64,000 bases of DNA. Origin: Rhodospirillaceae bacterium. GTDB taxonomy: Bacteria > Pseudomonadota > Alphaproteobacteria > UBA6615. Positions within the stretch are counted from its first letter, which is position 1, and the number at the start of each line of letters is the position of its first letter. The notes under the pieces were generated by a model. The model saw only the letters and a program-made list of their open reading frames with translations. It was not told where the DNA came from and ran no database searches. Shown here one piece after another: positions 28,359-36,957 of this stretch. Where the stretch lies: NCBI GenBank assembly GCA_018702955.1, contig JABJEK010000078.1, positions 20,532 through 84,531 on the forward strand, in the 5' to 3' direction. The position numbers and the translations under genes were made by a program.

Positions 28359-29125
28359 GCTCTACGCCCGAAAACACGAAACTCGTACAACTCGTTGATC
28401 GCCGCATTCATGTTGGCAATTCTGTTTCGGAATTTAGCGGTCCTTTCGTTCGGGACCTTCCCGATCGTAGCCAGGGCCAGAATCGGCCGCTCGAAACTGC
28501 TGATCACAGGTACAGAAATCGCCTCGATATCTTCGCGCATCTCTCCACGTTCAATGGCGTAGCCGGACGCGGATATCGCGCCAAGTTCTTGCCGCAGCCT
28601 GTCATACGCATTCAATGTTTTGCTGGTGTAGCGCCGCGGCGGATGCGTCGCAAAGTAAGCTGCCACCTCCTCTTCCGGCCGCGTCGCCAGAAGCATTTTC
28701 CCTGCTGCGACTGCATGTGCATCGATACGCATTCGCGCCGAGACCGGCGCCTTCGTGTTCACTTCTGGTGACGCGACATCACAGATCAGGAGTTGCGGCC
28801 CCTCTAAAGCCCCGAGATAGCTCGGCAGGCCAGTGTCTTGCGCCAGCTTGCGCAGAAACGGCTGGGCATCCCGCACGATCGCGTCGACGGCATGGCTCGT
28901 CTGCCCGAGCCTGTAGGCATTGAACCCAAGACTGTAGGTGCCGTCTTGCGGATTTTTGAGAATGAAGCCCAAGTCCTGCAGAACCGCCATCAGCCGAAAG
29001 CACGTCGATCGTGCCAGATCAACACGCGCGGCGACCGCGGTCAGGGTCATTGGTTCTTCGGCATCGCCCAGGGTGTTCAGGATCGACATGCCGCGCTCGA
29101 GAGATGTGTTCGTGTACTGCGCCAT
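28355..29125 (-). CDS. IclR-family transcriptional regulator
   Basis: This 256-residue regulator has an N-terminal winged helix-turn-helix (LTAVAARVDLARSTCFRLMAVL, about residues 27-48) and a C-terminal effector domain (about 75-250) with DAHAVAAGKMLLA and GYAIERGEMREDIEAISVPV. IclR proteins bind small aromatic or organic-acid effectors. It is divergent from the cupin gene, and a 19-base perfect palindrome of the IclR type lies between the two starts. It most likely controls the cupin gene and itself. Confidence 0.92.
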   Translation of the reverse strand: MAQYTNTSLERGMSILNTLGDAEEPMTLTAVAARVDLARSTCFRLMAVLQDLGFILKNPQDGTYSLGFNAYRLGQTSHAVDAIVRDAQPFLRKLAQDTGLPSYLGALEGPQLLICDVASPEVNTKAPVSARMRIDAHAVAAGKMLLATRPEEEVAAYFATHPPRRYTSKTLNAYDRLRQELGAISASGYAIERGEMREDIEAISVPVISSFERPILALATIGKVPNERTAKFRNRIANMNAAINELYEFRVFGRRA

Positions 29126-29149
29126 GGGTTGATCCTAAGGATCGATACC

Positions 29150-29168
29150 GTTTCCACATAGTGGAAAC
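29150..29168. promoter_or_regulatory. Palindromic operator for the IclR-family regulator
   Basis: The sequence GTTTCCACATAGTGGAAAC is a perfect inverted repeat of 8-base arms with a 3-base spacer. It sits 25 bases from the regulator start and 89 bases from the cupin start. TTTCCAN-type arms with short spacers are typical of IclR-family sites. The position fits autoregulation and control of the divergent gene. Confidence 0.75.
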
Positions 29169-29256
29169 ATCACTGAATGCAATTGGCCAGCCACCTGCGC
29201 TTGCGAAATTCTCCGCGACGTAGAAACAACCGAACAGACGCGAGACGGAGATCAAC

Positions 29257-29850
29257 ATGAAGACGGTGAATTTTACGTTCGAAGAAATGAATGCCCGGGT
29301 GGCGCGCTTCCGCGACCTGCGCGCCCAAAGCGACAGCCACGATTGCAGCGGTAGTATCCCAAAGGAGGTCTATGAGGCGATGACCGCCAAGACTTTGTAT
29401 CTGCTGATGTCACCTGAGCAACAGGGCGGGCCAATGGCTCAGGCGCCCGTAGTCACGACGCAAGACAAAATGAGCGTGATCATCGCCGAATGCCCTCCGG
29501 GTAACGGCCCCATTCTTCATTCACACAAGATCACCCGCGAGACGTTCCTGTGCCTCGACGGGCAATTCAAAATTCAATGGGGCGACGAAGGTGAGAATGA
29601 GTTGGTCCTCGACCCCTATGATCTCGTGGCAGTGCCCCCGCGCGTCGTGCGCCGGTTCGAAAATGTGAGTGACAAGACCGCGCGCCTGCTCGTGATCGTG
29701 AATGGAGATTCCGAGGAGGATTTCAACGATATCGAACAGCCGCAGATCGTTGCCGATGAGCTCGGTGCTGAATTCGGCAAGGACGCCGTGGATAAGCTGT
29801 TGGCCCTGGGGTTTAGCTTCAATGCCGGGATCGACGACCCCTTGAAGTGA
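29257..29850 (+). CDS. Cupin-domain protein
   Basis: This 197-residue protein has one cupin barrel (about residues 70-150). The first motif, PILHSHKITRETFLCLDGQF, has the two His and one Glu metal ligands. The second motif, VAVPPRVVRRFEN, has Arg where the fourth ligand His is usual. Metal binding may therefore be three-coordinate or absent. Cupins act as dioxygenases, isomerases or binding proteins. It is divergent from the IclR gene and alone in its transcript. The regulator suggests a catabolic role. Confidence 0.82.
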   Translation: MKTVNFTFEEMNARVARFRDLRAQSDSHDCSGSIPKEVYEAMTAKTLYLLMSPEQQGGPMAQAPVVTTQDKMSVIIAECPPGNGPILHSHKITRETFLCLDGQFKIQWGDEGENELVLDPYDLVAVPPRVVRRFENVSDKTARLLVIVNGDSEEDFNDIEQPQIVADELGAEFGKDAVDKLLALGFSFNAGIDDPLK

Positions 29851-29859
29851 CTGCGTGAA

Positions 29860-30702
29860 CTAGTAACGCCCGCGCCATGCGGTCCAGGCCAGACGAAGCA
29901 CCGGCGCGGCATGTGCCGGGGGAATGGCGAATGGGTCGTGACCGGCTTTGCGAATGGCCGCGATATGTCGGTCCGCAAGGCTCGCCAGCAAGAGCCCGCG
30001 GCGCGCTGGCTTCGGTATTTGGGGAGAAACCGACCGCGCGTCGGCCAGAAAACGCGCCGCCCGCTCCACCATATGTTCGATCGCGCGGTTCAACCCTGGC
30101 GACGGTTTGAGATCGAACAGCCTGCGCCGCTCCACCTCATATTCACTCAGCAAGGCCTCCGGAATGTAAATGCGCTGTGTCTGGGCGTGAAACCCGACCG
30201 CGCGCGCGAGCCCGATGATCGCCCACGCCGTACCCACATGCTGTGCCGCGTTGATTGCGGTCGCATCGAAACTATCAAGAGTTTGCATCACAAGCGCAGA
30301 CAGCCCCCCCGATGTCTCCACTGCGTAGCTTTCGAGTGCCTCGATATCGCTGGGCGGTCCGTCGTCGAGATCCGCCTCGCGGGCATCGATCAAGGCCTCC
30401 AGACGATCGCGGGACAGATCATGCCGACGGATGGCGCCGCCCAACGCGTCCACGACCGGATGCTCGCGCGGGGTGCCCTCGAACAGGCCCTCGATCGTCT
30501 CGCGCCACCATTGCAGGCGTATCTGGCCCAGCAAGGGTTCGCTGACGATTTCGCGGGTACGCGCGATCTCCAGGTTGAAAGCGTAGAGCGCCATGGCCGC
30601 ATTGCGCCGGTCGGCGGGCAGAAACAGCGTCGTCAGGTACCGGTCATGGTCGTGCCGGCGCACCTCTTTCAGACAATATTGCTCGCTCGTCGTGAGGCTC
30701 AT
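29860..30702 (-). CDS. Squalene/phytoene synthase-family protein, NDUFAF6-like
   Basis: This 280-residue all-helical protein has the trans-isoprenyl-diphosphate synthase head-to-head fold (YLTTLFLPADRRNAAMALYAFNLEI near the start, LQWWRE, GLARAVGFH). The first Asp-rich motif expected for catalysis reads EIARTRE, and no second DxxxD is seen. That points to the non-enzymatic relatives, of which the mitochondrial complex I assembly factor NDUFAF6 is the best known. No carotenoid or hopanoid genes are nearby. The ATG at 30702 is preferred to a GTG 12 bases upstream. It lies beyond secDF, as in other alphaproteobacteria. Confidence 0.8.
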   Translation of the reverse strand: MSLTTSEQYCLKEVRRHDHDRYLTTLFLPADRRNAAMALYAFNLEIARTREIVSEPLLGQIRLQWWRETIEGLFEGTPREHPVVDALGGAIRRHDLSRDRLEALIDAREADLDDGPPSDIEALESYAVETSGGLSALVMQTLDSFDATAINAAQHVGTAWAIIGLARAVGFHAQTQRIYIPEALLSEYEVERRRLFDLKPSPGLNRAIEHMVERAARFLADARSVSPQIPKPARRGLLLASLADRHIAAIRKAGHDPFAIPPAHAAPVLRLAWTAWRGRY

Positions 30703-30764
30703 GGGCACCCTCACCCGCGCTGATCGGGTGTTTCGTGTCTCGCGTAGGATCGACGCGATGAATT

Positions 30765-30773
30765 TGCTATAGT
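30765..30773 (+). promoter_or_regulatory. Possible extended -10 element
   Basis: TGCTATAGT resembles an extended -10 box and lies 30 bases before the start of the 31-residue membrane peptide gene. No good -35 hexamer is seen. The same CTATAGT core precedes the two oxygenase genes. Confidence 0.3.
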
Positions 30774-30803
30774 CCGATTCGGGTTCTTGCAGAGGGGGAT
30801 ACT

Positions 30804-30899
30804 ATGAAAAACCCATTGGAATCACTGCATATGACTGTCGTGCTGGGGGTCGTCGTGACCGTCATCATGGTGCTCGTTGCGCAAGCAATAGCCACTTAG
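30804..30899 (+). CDS. 31-residue single-helix membrane peptide
   Basis: This very short gene has a strong ribosome-binding site (AGAGGGGG, six bases before ATG) and a TAG stop. The product is MKNPLESLHM followed by one hydrophobic helix of Val, Leu, Ile and Met and the end AQAIAT. It lies 21 bases upstream of the PuuD-like membrane protein and is likely co-transcribed, so it may be a small subunit of the same complex. Its reality rests on the ribosome-binding site, spacing and clean amphiphilic design. Confidence 0.6.
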   Translation: MKNPLESLHMTVVLGVVVTVIMVLVAQAIAT

Positions 30900-30920
30900 G
30901 CGCGGAAGGGAGATAGAAAA

Positions 30921-31427
30921 ATGGAATTTGATCCTTTCCTGTTACATCTGATTCGTGTGCTGCACGTCATTAGCGGCGTCATGTGGATTGGACTTCTTTG
31001 GTACCTGAACTTTGTCCAGGTGCCGACAATGCCGAAAATTCCCGACGAAATGAAACCGGCCATCGGTAAGCATATTGCGCCCGCGGTTCTGTTTTGGTTT
31101 CGCTGGGGTGCGGCATCGACAGTTCTGTTTGGCCTGCTCCTCGCATGGACGCAGGGGCAGCTGGGCAACTGGCTCGCTATCGGTCTGACCGACGGTGGTC
31201 TCGATAGCGCAATGATCGGAATTGCGATGTGGTTCGGCCTCATCATGGCCTTCAATGTCTGGTTCGTGATCTGGCCAAATCAGAAGATCGCACTGGGCAT
31301 TGTGGGCGCACCGGCCGAGGCCAAGCCGAAGTCGGCGCGGCGCGCGATGCTGTTCTCACGCACAAACACCCTGCTTTCGATCCCCATGCTCTATGGCATG
31401 GTAGCGGCGCAAAACATGCCGTTCTGA
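30921..31427 (+). CDS. PuuD/urate-hydroxylase-like membrane protein
   Basis: This 168-residue membrane protein has about four helices. It carries the motif LHVISGVMWIGLLWYLNFVQ near the N-terminus and FNVWFVIWPNQKIALG near the middle, as in the membrane domain of PuuD-type urate hydroxylases. Those enzymes are longer and often end in a cytochrome c domain, which is absent here. Histidines in the helices (His9, His14, His59) could bind haem; this is inference. It follows the 31-residue peptide gene and ends at a strong terminator. Confidence 0.78.
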   Translation: MEFDPFLLHLIRVLHVISGVMWIGLLWYLNFVQVPTMPKIPDEMKPAIGKHIAPAVLFWFRWGAASTVLFGLLLAWTQGQLGNWLAIGLTDGGLDSAMIGIAMWFGLIMAFNVWFVIWPNQKIALGIVGAPAEAKPKSARRAMLFSRTNTLLSIPMLYGMVAAQNMPF

Positions 31428-31450
31428 TCACCTGAAAGCAGTGAATGTTT

Positions 31451-31477
31451 ACGGGGCCCTTCGGGGCCCCGTTTTCG
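31451..31477 (+). terminator. Rho-independent terminator
   Basis: The plus strand shows the stem ACGGGGCCC / GGGGCCCCGT with a short TTC loop followed by TTTTCGTTT. It lies 23 bases past the PuuD-like gene. Its mirror T/A pattern is weak, so it serves mainly the plus-strand transcript. Confidence 0.85.
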
Positions 31478-31503
31478 TTTGGGCGGCTGGCGACGGGAGG
31501 TGA

Positions 31504-31893
31504 TTACGGCAGCACGATCAGCGCCGCGGCAACCCGGCGATCTTCGGACAACAGCAGGTTGAATGTCCGCGCGGCGGCCCCGGTGTCCATGGGCTCGATG
31601 ACGATCCCCGCGGCACGCAATGGCGCGCGCAAAGCCTGGTTCACGAGCTGCATACGCGTCCCACAGCCGAGCAAGAGCAATTCGATGCCCATCGAGGCTT
31701 GGGATTCGGCGAGTACCGGTGCCAATGCGGTGTCATCGATATCTGCAAAGTCGGCGACTGGCCAACTGACGGTCCGTTCGGGGAACACCAGAACGGAACT
31801 CTGGTAGGACAGTCCCGAGATTTGAAACTTGCCGGCGCCGTAACGTTCGACGACCTGATAAACGCTGGCGGTTGGTGTCGGGTCGGCCGGCAT
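31504..31893 (-). CDS. Mth938-domain protein (DUF498)
   Basis: This 129-residue protein has the Mth938-like fold. VERYGAGKFQISG is at the N-terminus, then VLVFPERTVSWPV, then LLLLGCGTRMQLVN and GIVIEPMDTGAAARTFNLLLSEDRRVAAALI. The human relative NDUFAF3 is a complex I assembly factor, and the next gene but three on this strand is NDUFAF6-like. It starts one base after the secF stop. Upstream in-frame extension would run through secF and is rejected. Confidence 0.88.
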   Translation of the reverse strand: MPADPTPTASVYQVVERYGAGKFQISGLSYQSSVLVFPERTVSWPVADFADIDDTALAPVLAESQASMGIELLLLGCGTRMQLVNQALRAPLRAAGIVIEPMDTGAAARTFNLLLSEDRRVAAALIVLP

Positions 31894-31894
31894 A

Positions 31895-32872
31895 CTACTT
31901 GTCTGACGTGGTGTCCGGCATGTCTTGCGCGGATGCGTCCGGCGCTGTCTCTTCACTGTCATCAGCGCCTGCCGACAAGCTTTCACGGCTCAAGTTGAGG
32001 GCGAGCAGAACCGGCACGGCGATGAACACCGACGAATAGGTGCCGATAATCACGCCCCAGATCATCGCGTAGGCAAAGTCGCGGATAATCGAGCCACCGA
32101 ATATGGCCAGCGCGATCAGGGCGATCAATGTGGTGACACTTGTCATGAAGGTACGCGACAGGGTCCGGTTGACCGCCAGATTGAGCACTGCCGGCATATC
32201 CAGCTTCTTGTAGCGGCGCAGTTCTTCGCGCACCCGGTCATAGATCACGACGGTATCGTTGATCGAATAACCGGCGATAGTCAGGATCGCGGCCACAGTC
32301 GCCAGGTTGAACTCGAGCTGCGTGAATGCGAACAAGCCGATTGTGGTGAGCACGTCATGGGTCAGTGCAATCACGGCCCCGACCCCGAATTGCCATTCGA
32401 AGCGGAACCAGATGTAGATCAGGATCGCACCGATCGCGAGGACGACGGCCCAGATGGCCGAACTGATCAGCTCGGCACCGACCGTGGGCCCGACAAACTC
32501 CGTGCGACGGTACTCCGAGACCTGGTCACCGAGCGCTTCCTTGAGAACGTTGATTGCCTGAACCTGCTCGGCTTCGGCACCGTCCTGTTGCTGAATGCGA
32601 ATCAGAACATCGTCGGGTGCACCAAATTCCTGAACCTGCACCTCACCCAGCCCAAGATCGCCGACCGTGGCACGTAATTCCGCGACATTCGCCGGCCCTT
32701 CGGTTTTGATCTCGACCAGGATTCCACCACGGAAATCGATGCCGAAATTCAGGCCCTGGGTCAAAAACGCACCGATCGACAGGATGATCAGCAGTGCCGA
32801 TAACGGGTAAGCCAGCCTGCGTCGGCTGACGAAGTCGAACTTGGTGTTCGCGGGAACAATGCTTAGGCGCAC
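31895..32872 (-). CDS. secF: Protein translocase subunit SecF
   Basis: SecF joins SecD and YajC in the inner membrane to pull exported proteins through SecYEG using the proton gradient. The 325-residue protein has an N-terminal transmembrane helix and the GIDFRGGILVEI segment. A periplasmic domain (about 60-140) follows, then a five-helix SSD-like membrane domain with VAAILTIAGYSINDTVVIYDRVRE. It follows secD by 10 bases. The gene order yajC-secD-secF is the standard one. Confidence 0.97.
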   Translation of the reverse strand: MRLSIVPANTKFDFVSRRRLAYPLSALLIILSIGAFLTQGLNFGIDFRGGILVEIKTEGPANVAELRATVGDLGLGEVQVQEFGAPDDVLIRIQQQDGAEAEQVQAINVLKEALGDQVSEYRRTEFVGPTVGAELISSAIWAVVLAIGAILIYIWFRFEWQFGVGAVIALTHDVLTTIGLFAFTQLEFNLATVAAILTIAGYSINDTVVIYDRVREELRRYKKLDMPAVLNLAVNRTLSRTFMTSVTTLIALIALAIFGGSIIRDFAYAMIWGVIIGTYSSVFIAVPVLLALNLSRESLSAGADDSEETAPDASAQDMPDTTSDK

Positions 32873-32882
32873 GATGTTTCCC

Positions 32883-34457
32883 CTAGATCGGCAGGGTTTG
32901 CGGCCGCCGGCGACGAAGCCAGACGACGATGAAAAGGCGGGTCAGCATCATGGCCGTGAACATCGACGTGATGATCCCGATGGAAAGTGTCACCGCGAAA
33001 CCCTTGATCGGCCCGGTGCCAAACTGAAACAGCAATATGGCGGCGATCAGAGTGGTCAGATTCGAATCGATGATTGTCGTGAAAGCCCGACGATATCCCG
33101 CGTCGATCGCCGATATCGGCGTTCGACCGTTGCGCACCTCTTCCTTGATACGTTCAAGAATCAACACATTCGCATCGACCGCCATGCCGATGGTCAGCAC
33201 GATTCCCGCGATACCCGGAAGCGTGAGTGTCGCCTGCAGGACCGAGAGCAGCGCCACAATCAGCGACAGGTTGAACAACAACGCAACGGCCGCCATCAGG
33301 CCGAAAAGGCCGTAGCTGACGACGATGAATACAACGACGGCGACCAGGCCGATGATGCTGGCGATCTTGCCGGCCTCGATCGAGTCTGCGCCGAGCCCCG
33401 GGCCCACCGTGCGTTCCTCGAGTACCGTCAGAGGTGCCGGCAAGGCACCCGCTCGAAGTACCAGCGACAGATCATTGACCTGCTGCACCGTGAAGCGGCC
33501 GGTAATAATGCCGCTGCCGCCGAGGATGGCCGTTTGAATGCGCGGGGCGCTGACGACCTCGCGGTCGAGTACGATGGCGAGACGGTTTCCGACGTTATTG
33601 GCAGTTAGTTCTCCGAAGCGCCGACCGCCTGATGCATCGAAACGGAAGGACACGATAGGCTGGCCGTCCTGGAAGGTCGGCTGCGCGTCGACCAGCCGGT
33701 CACCGGCCACCTCGACTGTGCGTCGGACGACATAGGGTATGCGACCCTCTTCTTCAGGGCTGTAAAGAAGCATCGACCCGGCCGGCAAATTGCCGCTCTC
33801 GGCTTCCTGGATGGAAACGGATTCATCCAGCATATGGAAATTCAGTTTTGCCGTCTGGCCAAGCAGGCGCTTGATCCTCTCCGGATCCTTGATGCCCGGT
33901 AACTGAACCAGAATCCTGTCCTGGCCCTGTTGTTGGATGACAGGCTCCGCAACACCGGTTTCGTCCACGCGGCGGCGCACAATCTCGATGGACTGCTCGA
34001 CCGCGCTCTGACGCCGGGCCGTCTCGGCCTCTTCCGACATCACGAGGCGGAAATTCACATCATCCGAGATCTCGAGTTCGAATCCGTCTTCGAGGTTGCG
34101 TAGCCGATCACGCGCCGTATCGCTGTCCGCGGCATCGCGTAACCTAAAGGCGATTGCTTTGCCTTCAACCCGAAGTCCGGAATATCCCACGCGCGACCCG
34201 CGTTGTCGCAACTCGCGACGAACCGTGGATTCAACAGATTCGAGGGTTTCCCGAATGGCGGTGTCGACCCCCACCGACAGCAGCAACGAAGAACCACCCT
34301 GAAGATCGAGCCCCAGGTTCATACGATTGGACGGCAGGAACCCCGACGTCTCGACCGCCTCATCCGCCTGCGGAAAGAAGTTCGGTGAGGCATAGATAAG
34401 GCCGAGCAGCGCTATCACGACCGTCGTGATAATCGCCCAACGCGGATAATTGACCAT
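32883..34457 (-). CDS. secD: Protein translocase subunit SecD
   Basis: The 524-residue SecD has an N-terminal membrane helix and the GLDLQGGSSLLLSV motif. A large periplasmic base/head region (about 60-340) contains RRRVDETGVAEPVIQQQGQD-type repeats. The C-terminal membrane half reads GMAVDANVLILERIKEE. It acts with SecF in late steps of protein export. Length is shorter than the 600-residue E. coli protein but normal for alphaproteobacteria. Confidence 0.97.
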   Translation of the reverse strand: MVNYPRWAIITTVVIALLGLIYASPNFFPQADEAVETSGFLPSNRMNLGLDLQGGSSLLLSVGVDTAIRETLESVESTVRRELRQRGSRVGYSGLRVEGKAIAFRLRDAADSDTARDRLRNLEDGFELEISDDVNFRLVMSEEAETARRQSAVEQSIEIVRRRVDETGVAEPVIQQQGQDRILVQLPGIKDPERIKRLLGQTAKLNFHMLDESVSIQEAESGNLPAGSMLLYSPEEEGRIPYVVRRTVEVAGDRLVDAQPTFQDGQPIVSFRFDASGGRRFGELTANNVGNRLAIVLDREVVSAPRIQTAILGGSGIITGRFTVQQVNDLSLVLRAGALPAPLTVLEERTVGPGLGADSIEAGKIASIIGLVAVVVFIVVSYGLFGLMAAVALLFNLSLIVALLSVLQATLTLPGIAGIVLTIGMAVDANVLILERIKEEVRNGRTPISAIDAGYRRAFTTIIDSNLTTLIAAILLFQFGTGPIKGFAVTLSIGIITSMFTAMMLTRLFIVVWLRRRRPQTLPI

Positions 34458-34480
34458 CCTGGCGGGTCCTTCTTATTCGG

Positions 34481-34906
34481 TTACTTGCGGCCGCCGAAGA
34501 GACCACCGAGAAGCCCACCGCTGGGCCTCCCGTCGTTGGCTGCGGGGCCGACAACCGTCGGACCACCCTTGCCCGGCGTCTGTCCGCCACCGGTATTCGG
34601 TGTGGAAGTGAAGACATCGGAGATCGTACCCCGAAGAATATCCACCTTCACGCCGTCCGAGATCTCGACAGTGACCTCGTCGGTTTCGTCTTTCACCTTG
34701 GTCACGGTGCCGATGATTCCGCCGCCGGTCAGGACGCGGTCACCGCGTTTGACCTGGCCGAGCATCGCCCGGTGCTGTTTCATCTTGCGTTGCTGCGGAC
34801 GGATGAGCAGAAAATAGAAAACCACAAATATCAGAATGATCGGCAGGAACGATGTGAACGCATCGCCACCACCAAACCCCTGTGCATAGGCCGGCGTAAT
34901 GAACAT
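34481..34906 (-). CDS. yajC: Preprotein translocase subunit YajC
   Basis: The 141-residue YajC has a single transmembrane helix (PIILIFVVFYFLLIRPQQRK) with the family motif RPQQ(R/K)K. The cytoplasmic beta domain includes GDRVLTGGGIIGTVTKV. The C-terminal 40 residues are Gly/Pro-rich and disordered, ending LLGGLFGGRK. It is the accessory subunit of SecDF. The gene opens the yajC-secD-secF operon and is divergent from the DUF815 ATPase gene across 209 bases. Confidence 0.95.
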   Translation of the reverse strand: MFITPAYAQGFGGGDAFTSFLPIILIFVVFYFLLIRPQQRKMKQHRAMLGQVKRGDRVLTGGGIIGTVTKVKDETDEVTVEISDGVKVDILRGTISDVFTSTPNTGGGQTPGKGGPTVVGPAANDGRPSGGLLGGLFGGRK

Positions 34907-35115
34907 GTCCCCTCCAGGGCGCTTATCTCGAAGTCGCCGGATGATAGCGACGCGGGATCGAATTGCAATGAACGCTTACACCAAAATGCATTGAAATCAC
35001 GGCACAATGAAAGATCAGGCCCATGACGCCCAATATTGTGATCGCCGTTGACCAGCATCGTGGCGGGGCTTAATTTCCGCCCGCATTTCGTGCCCGCCTG
35101 TTTGGGCTCAAACCT

Positions 35116-36006
35116 ATGGAACGAATTCCCATGGAAGATCAGGATTTAGGCCCGCTGTTGAAGCGCATCGCCGACGCGCTGGACCGCATCGCACCCCAAC
35201 CGGAAACTGCGGCCGACCTGTCTGTCGCCGACGCCTATATCTGGCACGCAGATGGCCCCGACAGCGGTCATCTGGAGGCGGTTCCAGCCGTTAATCGGGT
35301 CCCGCTGGGCCTTTTGAAGGGTATCGATGACCAGGCGGACACGCTGATCGAAAACACCCGGCGCTTCGCCAACAGCCTGCCCGCCAACAACGCGTTGCTG
35401 TGGGGAGCCCGGGGTACGGGTAAATCAAGCCTGGTGAAAGCGGCCCATGCCGAGATCAACGAGGAAGCCGAAAACGGCCTGCTCCTGGTGGAAATTCATC
35501 GCGAGGACATTCAGTCCCTGCCCGCACTTCTAACCGCATTGCGGGACAGCGGTCGCCAGGCGATTCTTTTCTGTGATGATCTGAGTTTCGACAACTCCGA
35601 CAGTAGCTACAAGTCGCTCAAGGCCGTACTCGAAGGCGGCATCGAAGGTCGGCCCGAGAATGTCGTCTTCTATGCGACATCGAACCGGCGCCACCTCCTG
35701 CCCCGCGACATGATGGAAAATGAGCGTTCGACCGCCATTAACCCGTCCGAAGCCGTGGAAGAGAAAGTTTCCCTGTCTGACCGTTTCGGGCTCTGGCTCG
35801 GGTTCCACAACATTAACCAGGATACGTTCTTCGCCATGGTGCAGGCTTATTGTGATCACTTCGATCTCGACATCGCACCCGACCAGCTGCGGGCCGATGC
35901 CAAGGAGTGGTCGGTCACGCGCGGTTCGCGCTCGGGCCGTGTGGCATGGCAGTTTGTGCAGGAAGTCGCGGGCCGCCTGGGCAAACCGATCGACCTTCGC
36001 GACTAG
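35116..36006 (+). CDS. DUF815-family AAA ATPase
   Basis: This 296-residue ATPase has Walker A GARGTGKSS (about residues 96-104), Walker B AILFCDDLSF and sensor segment VVFYATSNRRHL. Its C-terminal helical lid ends with RSGRVAWQFVQEVAG. The N-terminal 40 residues are an acidic helix. DUF815 proteins are widespread but their role is not clear to me. It lies head to tail with the NlpD-like gene, whose end is four bases away. Confidence 0.88.
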   Translation: MERIPMEDQDLGPLLKRIADALDRIAPQPETAADLSVADAYIWHADGPDSGHLEAVPAVNRVPLGLLKGIDDQADTLIENTRRFANSLPANNALLWGARGTGKSSLVKAAHAEINEEAENGLLLVEIHREDIQSLPALLTALRDSGRQAILFCDDLSFDNSDSSYKSLKAVLEGGIEGRPENVVFYATSNRRHLLPRDMMENERSTAINPSEAVEEKVSLSDRFGLWLGFHNINQDTFFAMVQAYCDHFDLDIAPDQLRADAKEWSVTRGSRSGRVAWQFVQEVAGRLGKPIDLRD

Positions 36007-36010
36007 CCGA

Positions 36011-36955
36011 TCAACCGGGCAGGAATTGCCCGGGATCCACGGCTTTCGTGCCGCGCCGGACCTCGAAGTGAAGTTGTGGATTGTCCACGCCGCCGGTTTT
36101 CCCGACCTTGGCGACAACCTGCCCCCGTGTGACCACATCGCCGCGCGCCACCAACAATGAATCCGCATGGGCATAGGCCGTAATCAGCCCCCCATCATGC
36201 TTGATCAGCAACAGGTTGCCGAAGCCGCGAATTTCCTTTCCGGCATACGCAACAACGCCATTCTCGGCAGCCCGCACCGGGGCCCCCTTCGGCGCGGCGA
36301 TGTTGACCCCGTCATTGTGTCGCCCGCCGGTCTTGGACCCGAATGACGAGACCACCCGACCCTCGACCGGCCAGACGAAGCCATCGCCCGCGCGGGCGGG
36401 CGGTCGCGGCACAGACACGACCTGTCGTGGTGCTGCGGGTTTTGTCACCGGGCCCGACGGCGAAACGGTCGTTGGCTTTTGAGACGTGCTGGCAATTTGT
36501 GTTCCCGGGCCCGCGTTGGCGGGTAACCGCAGGCGTTGGCCAGTATGTATCGTATACGGCGACGGGATGTTGTTGAGCCGCACAATCGTCGTCATGTCGA
36601 CGCCGAAACGGCGTGAAATCGCATAGACGGAATCGCCGCGCTGTACGGTGTAATTCCGGCTTTGCGGAAGCTGAAGCGCCTGGCCGGGCACCAGCAGAAA
36701 GGGCGGACGCAGCCTGTTCCAGTCGATCAGAGAGCGTGTCGAGACGCCGTTGCGCTGCGCCACGCCGTAAACCGTATCACCACGCTGCACGATATAGGCG
36801 CCGGCGGGTGCGGCAGCCCGGTTGTCGTTCTGGTAACTCCGGTCGATGACTTCGGCTCTGCCGCCCGGGCCCGCACAGGCCGCCAGCAAGGCAGCCGTGA
36901 GGACGAGCCAACTGAGTGACTGCAATCGGGTGGTGTGAGAAGACGTCGTCGCCAT
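36011..36955 (-). CDS. NlpD/EnvC-type lipoprotein with LysM and degenerate M23 domain
   Basis: This 314-residue lipoprotein has lipobox LLAAC (Cys27), two LysM peptidoglycan-binding repeats (about 53-97 and 101-145, each starting VQRGD), a Pro/Thr linker, and an M23/LytM domain (about 195-310). In the LytM domain the zinc ligand Asp appears as Asn218 (DGVNIA), while His263 and His296 are kept. It is therefore probably catalytically inactive and acts as an activator of cell-wall amidases at division, as NlpD does. It follows pcm by two bases; surE-pcm-nlpD is a well-known order. Confidence 0.9.
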   Translation of the reverse strand: MATTSSHTTRLQSLSWLVLTAALLAACAGPGGRAEVIDRSYQNDNRAAAPAGAYIVQRGDTVYGVAQRNGVSTRSLIDWNRLRPPFLLVPGQALQLPQSRNYTVQRGDSVYAISRRFGVDMTTIVRLNNIPSPYTIHTGQRLRLPANAGPGTQIASTSQKPTTVSPSGPVTKPAAPRQVVSVPRPPARAGDGFVWPVEGRVVSSFGSKTGGRHNDGVNIAAPKGAPVRAAENGVVAYAGKEIRGFGNLLLIKHDGGLITAYAHADSLLVARGDVVTRGQVVAKVGKTGGVDNPQLHFEVRRGTKAVDPGQFLPG

Positions 36956-36957
36956 GG

